Below, piece after piece: positions 5,326 to 6,047 of a stretch of DNA of 6,047 nucleotides. The number at the start of each line of letters is the position of its first letter. The stretch's first letter is position 1. This DNA comes from Pseudomonadota bacterium. GTDB lineage: Bacteria; Pseudomonadota; Gammaproteobacteria; UBA5335. The notes below the pieces were generated by a model. It saw only the letters and a list, made by a program, of their open reading frames with translations. It was not told the origin of the DNA and made no database searches. Where the stretch lies: positions 1 through 6,047 of the forward strand of contig PKCW01000053.1 of the NCBI GenBank assembly GCA_002862965.1. Direction: 5' to 3'. The position numbers were made by a program, and so were the translations under genes.

Positions 5326-5359
5326 GCGCGCAGCGATGGGGGACGCCACCGCTGCGCGC
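5326..5359 (-). promoter_or_regulatory. Perfect 10-bp stem-loop between efflux channel and merR-like gene
   Basis: GCGCGCAGCG (5326-5335) and CGCTGCGCGC (5350-5359) form a perfect 10-base inverted repeat. An inner TGG/CCA pairing (5337-5339 with 5346-5348) can extend it after one mismatch. On the transcribed strand it is followed at once by GGAGAG, the ribosome binding site of the merR-like gene, not by a U-tract, so it is not a classical intrinsic terminator. It may reduce read-through, stabilise the upstream mRNA end or affect translation of the regulator. Confidence 0.6.
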
Positions 5360-5365
5360 CGGCCC

Positions 5366-6047
5366 TCATCCCGGCGACCGGGCGGACTGCTGCGCCGTGG
5401 CGCCCGATTGCACCGTGTGCTCAGTCCAGCCGCCGCCCAGCGCCTTGTACAGATGGATGAGGTTGTTCAGCCGCGTCAGGCGCGTGCGCACCAGGGTCTG
5501 CTGCGTGCCGTAATGCGTGCGCTGCGCGTCGAGTACAGTGAGGTTGTCGTCCACGCCCTCCTGGAAGCGCTGCTCGGCCAGCTCGTAGGCCTTCTGGCTG
5601 GCCGCCACCAGGAGCTGCTCCGCGCGGATCTGCTCATCGAGCGTGCGCTTGCCCGCCAGGCCGTCGGCCACCTCGGCGAAGGCCGCCTGGATGGACTTCT
5701 CGTAGTTGGCGATCTCGATGCGCTTCTGTACGTGCGCCACGTCCAGGTTGGCGCGCAGCGCGCCGCCGCGGAAGATGGGCAGCGTGATCTGCGGCAGGAA
5801 GCTCCAGGCCCGCGAGCCCGAATCGAACAGGCCGTCCAGCGAAGCGCTGGCCGTGCCCGCCGAGCCCGTAAGGCTGATCGTCGGGAAGAACGCGGCCCGC
5901 GCCGCGCCGATGTTGGCGTTGGCGCCGATCAGCATCTGCTCGGCGGCGCGGATGTCCGGCCGGCGCGCGAGCAGTTCGGACGGCAGGCCGCTCGGCAGGC
6001 CGGTCGGCACGATGTCGTCCGGCAGCGCCATGGCCTCGTCAAGCTGC
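5366..6047 (-). CDS. RND efflux outer-membrane channel, NodT/OprM family (partial, 5' end beyond window)
   Basis: The visible 226 C-terminal residues are about half of a protein usually 460-500 long; the frame is open through base 6047 (QLDEAMALPDD at the edge), so the internal ATG at 6031 is not the start. The TolC-like trimeric channel joins a periplasmic adaptor and an inner-membrane RND pump to export drugs, solvents or metals. Family signatures seen here are LPSELLARRPDIRAAEQ, ANIGAARAAFFPTISL, the helix around NYEKSIQAAFAEVADGLA, and RFQEGVDDNLTVLDAQRT, the second structural repeat of the fold. The lipobox and first repeat lie outside. The pump and adaptor genes are probably upstream beyond the right edge. 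The stop at 5366-5368 is followed by a strong stem-loop and the merR-like gene on the same strand. Confidence 0.9.
   Translation of the reverse strand, partial: QLDEAMALPDDIVPTGLPSGLPSELLARRPDIRAAEQMLIGANANIGAARAAFFPTISLTGSAGTASASLDGLFDSGSRAWSFLPQITLPIFRGGALRANLDVAHVQKRIEIANYEKSIQAAFAEVADGLAGKRTLDEQIRAEQLLVAASQKAYELAEQRFQEGVDDNLTVLDAQRTHYGTQQTLVRTRLTRLNNLIHLYKALGGGWTEHTVQSGATAQQSARSPG

Noticed and set aside
1..6047. CRISPR array, tRNA, rRNA or IS transposase
   Set aside because: No regularly spaced short repeats, no tRNA- or rRNA-like sequence and no transposase motifs were found on either strand.

Overview
The window is a GC-rich mosaic, most likely from a betaproteobacterial or pseudomonad-type genome or a metagenomic contig containing one. 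The evidence is a VirD2/RlxS-type relaxase with a DUF3363-like body, as found in Tn4371-like integrative conjugative elements (ICEs), and proteobacterial efflux genes. The first 139 bases look foreign to the rest. On the minus strand they encode a cysteine-rich repeat of the kind common in large extracellular proteins of Myxococcota and related bacteria, and this reading frame loses its character abruptly at about base 140.

Layout. Bases 1-139 (minus) hold the open fragment of the Cys-rich protein. Bases 140-433 contain no convincing gene but carry four tandem stem-loops just ahead of the relaxase, a candidate origin of transfer. Bases 434-2428 (plus) encode the complete relaxase. Its stop lies six bases from the stop of a convergent two-gene unit on the minus strand: a double-DUF305 protein (2712-3410) followed by a glutaredoxin-like protein (2435-2701). 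That pair is preceded by a promoter with the 19-base spacer and CCTTCC-N7-GGAAGC dyad typical of MerR/CueR copper regulators (3442-3472). A plus-strand C-terminal gene remnant ends at 3589.

From 3635 to the right edge, three genes lie on the minus strand. In order of transcription they are the 3' half of a NodT/OprM-type outer-membrane efflux channel, a small MerR-family regulator, and an MFS transporter.

How the genes fit together. The relaxase and upstream hairpins are a DNA-mobilisation module. The usual Tn4371-like neighbours (traF upstream, traR/traG/trb downstream) are absent from the window. In the downstream position sits a probable copper-handling cassette with a metal-responsive promoter but no adjacent cueR gene. 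The right-hand part is an efflux locus. Its MerR protein resembles CadR/PbrR in the DNA-binding domain but lacks two of that family's three metal-ligand cysteines, so it may sense something else. No complete new defence or biosynthetic system is evident. The most interesting signals are the candidate oriT, the CueR-type promoter of the DUF305-glutaredoxin unit, the recently duplicated DUF305 domain and the sharp left junction.
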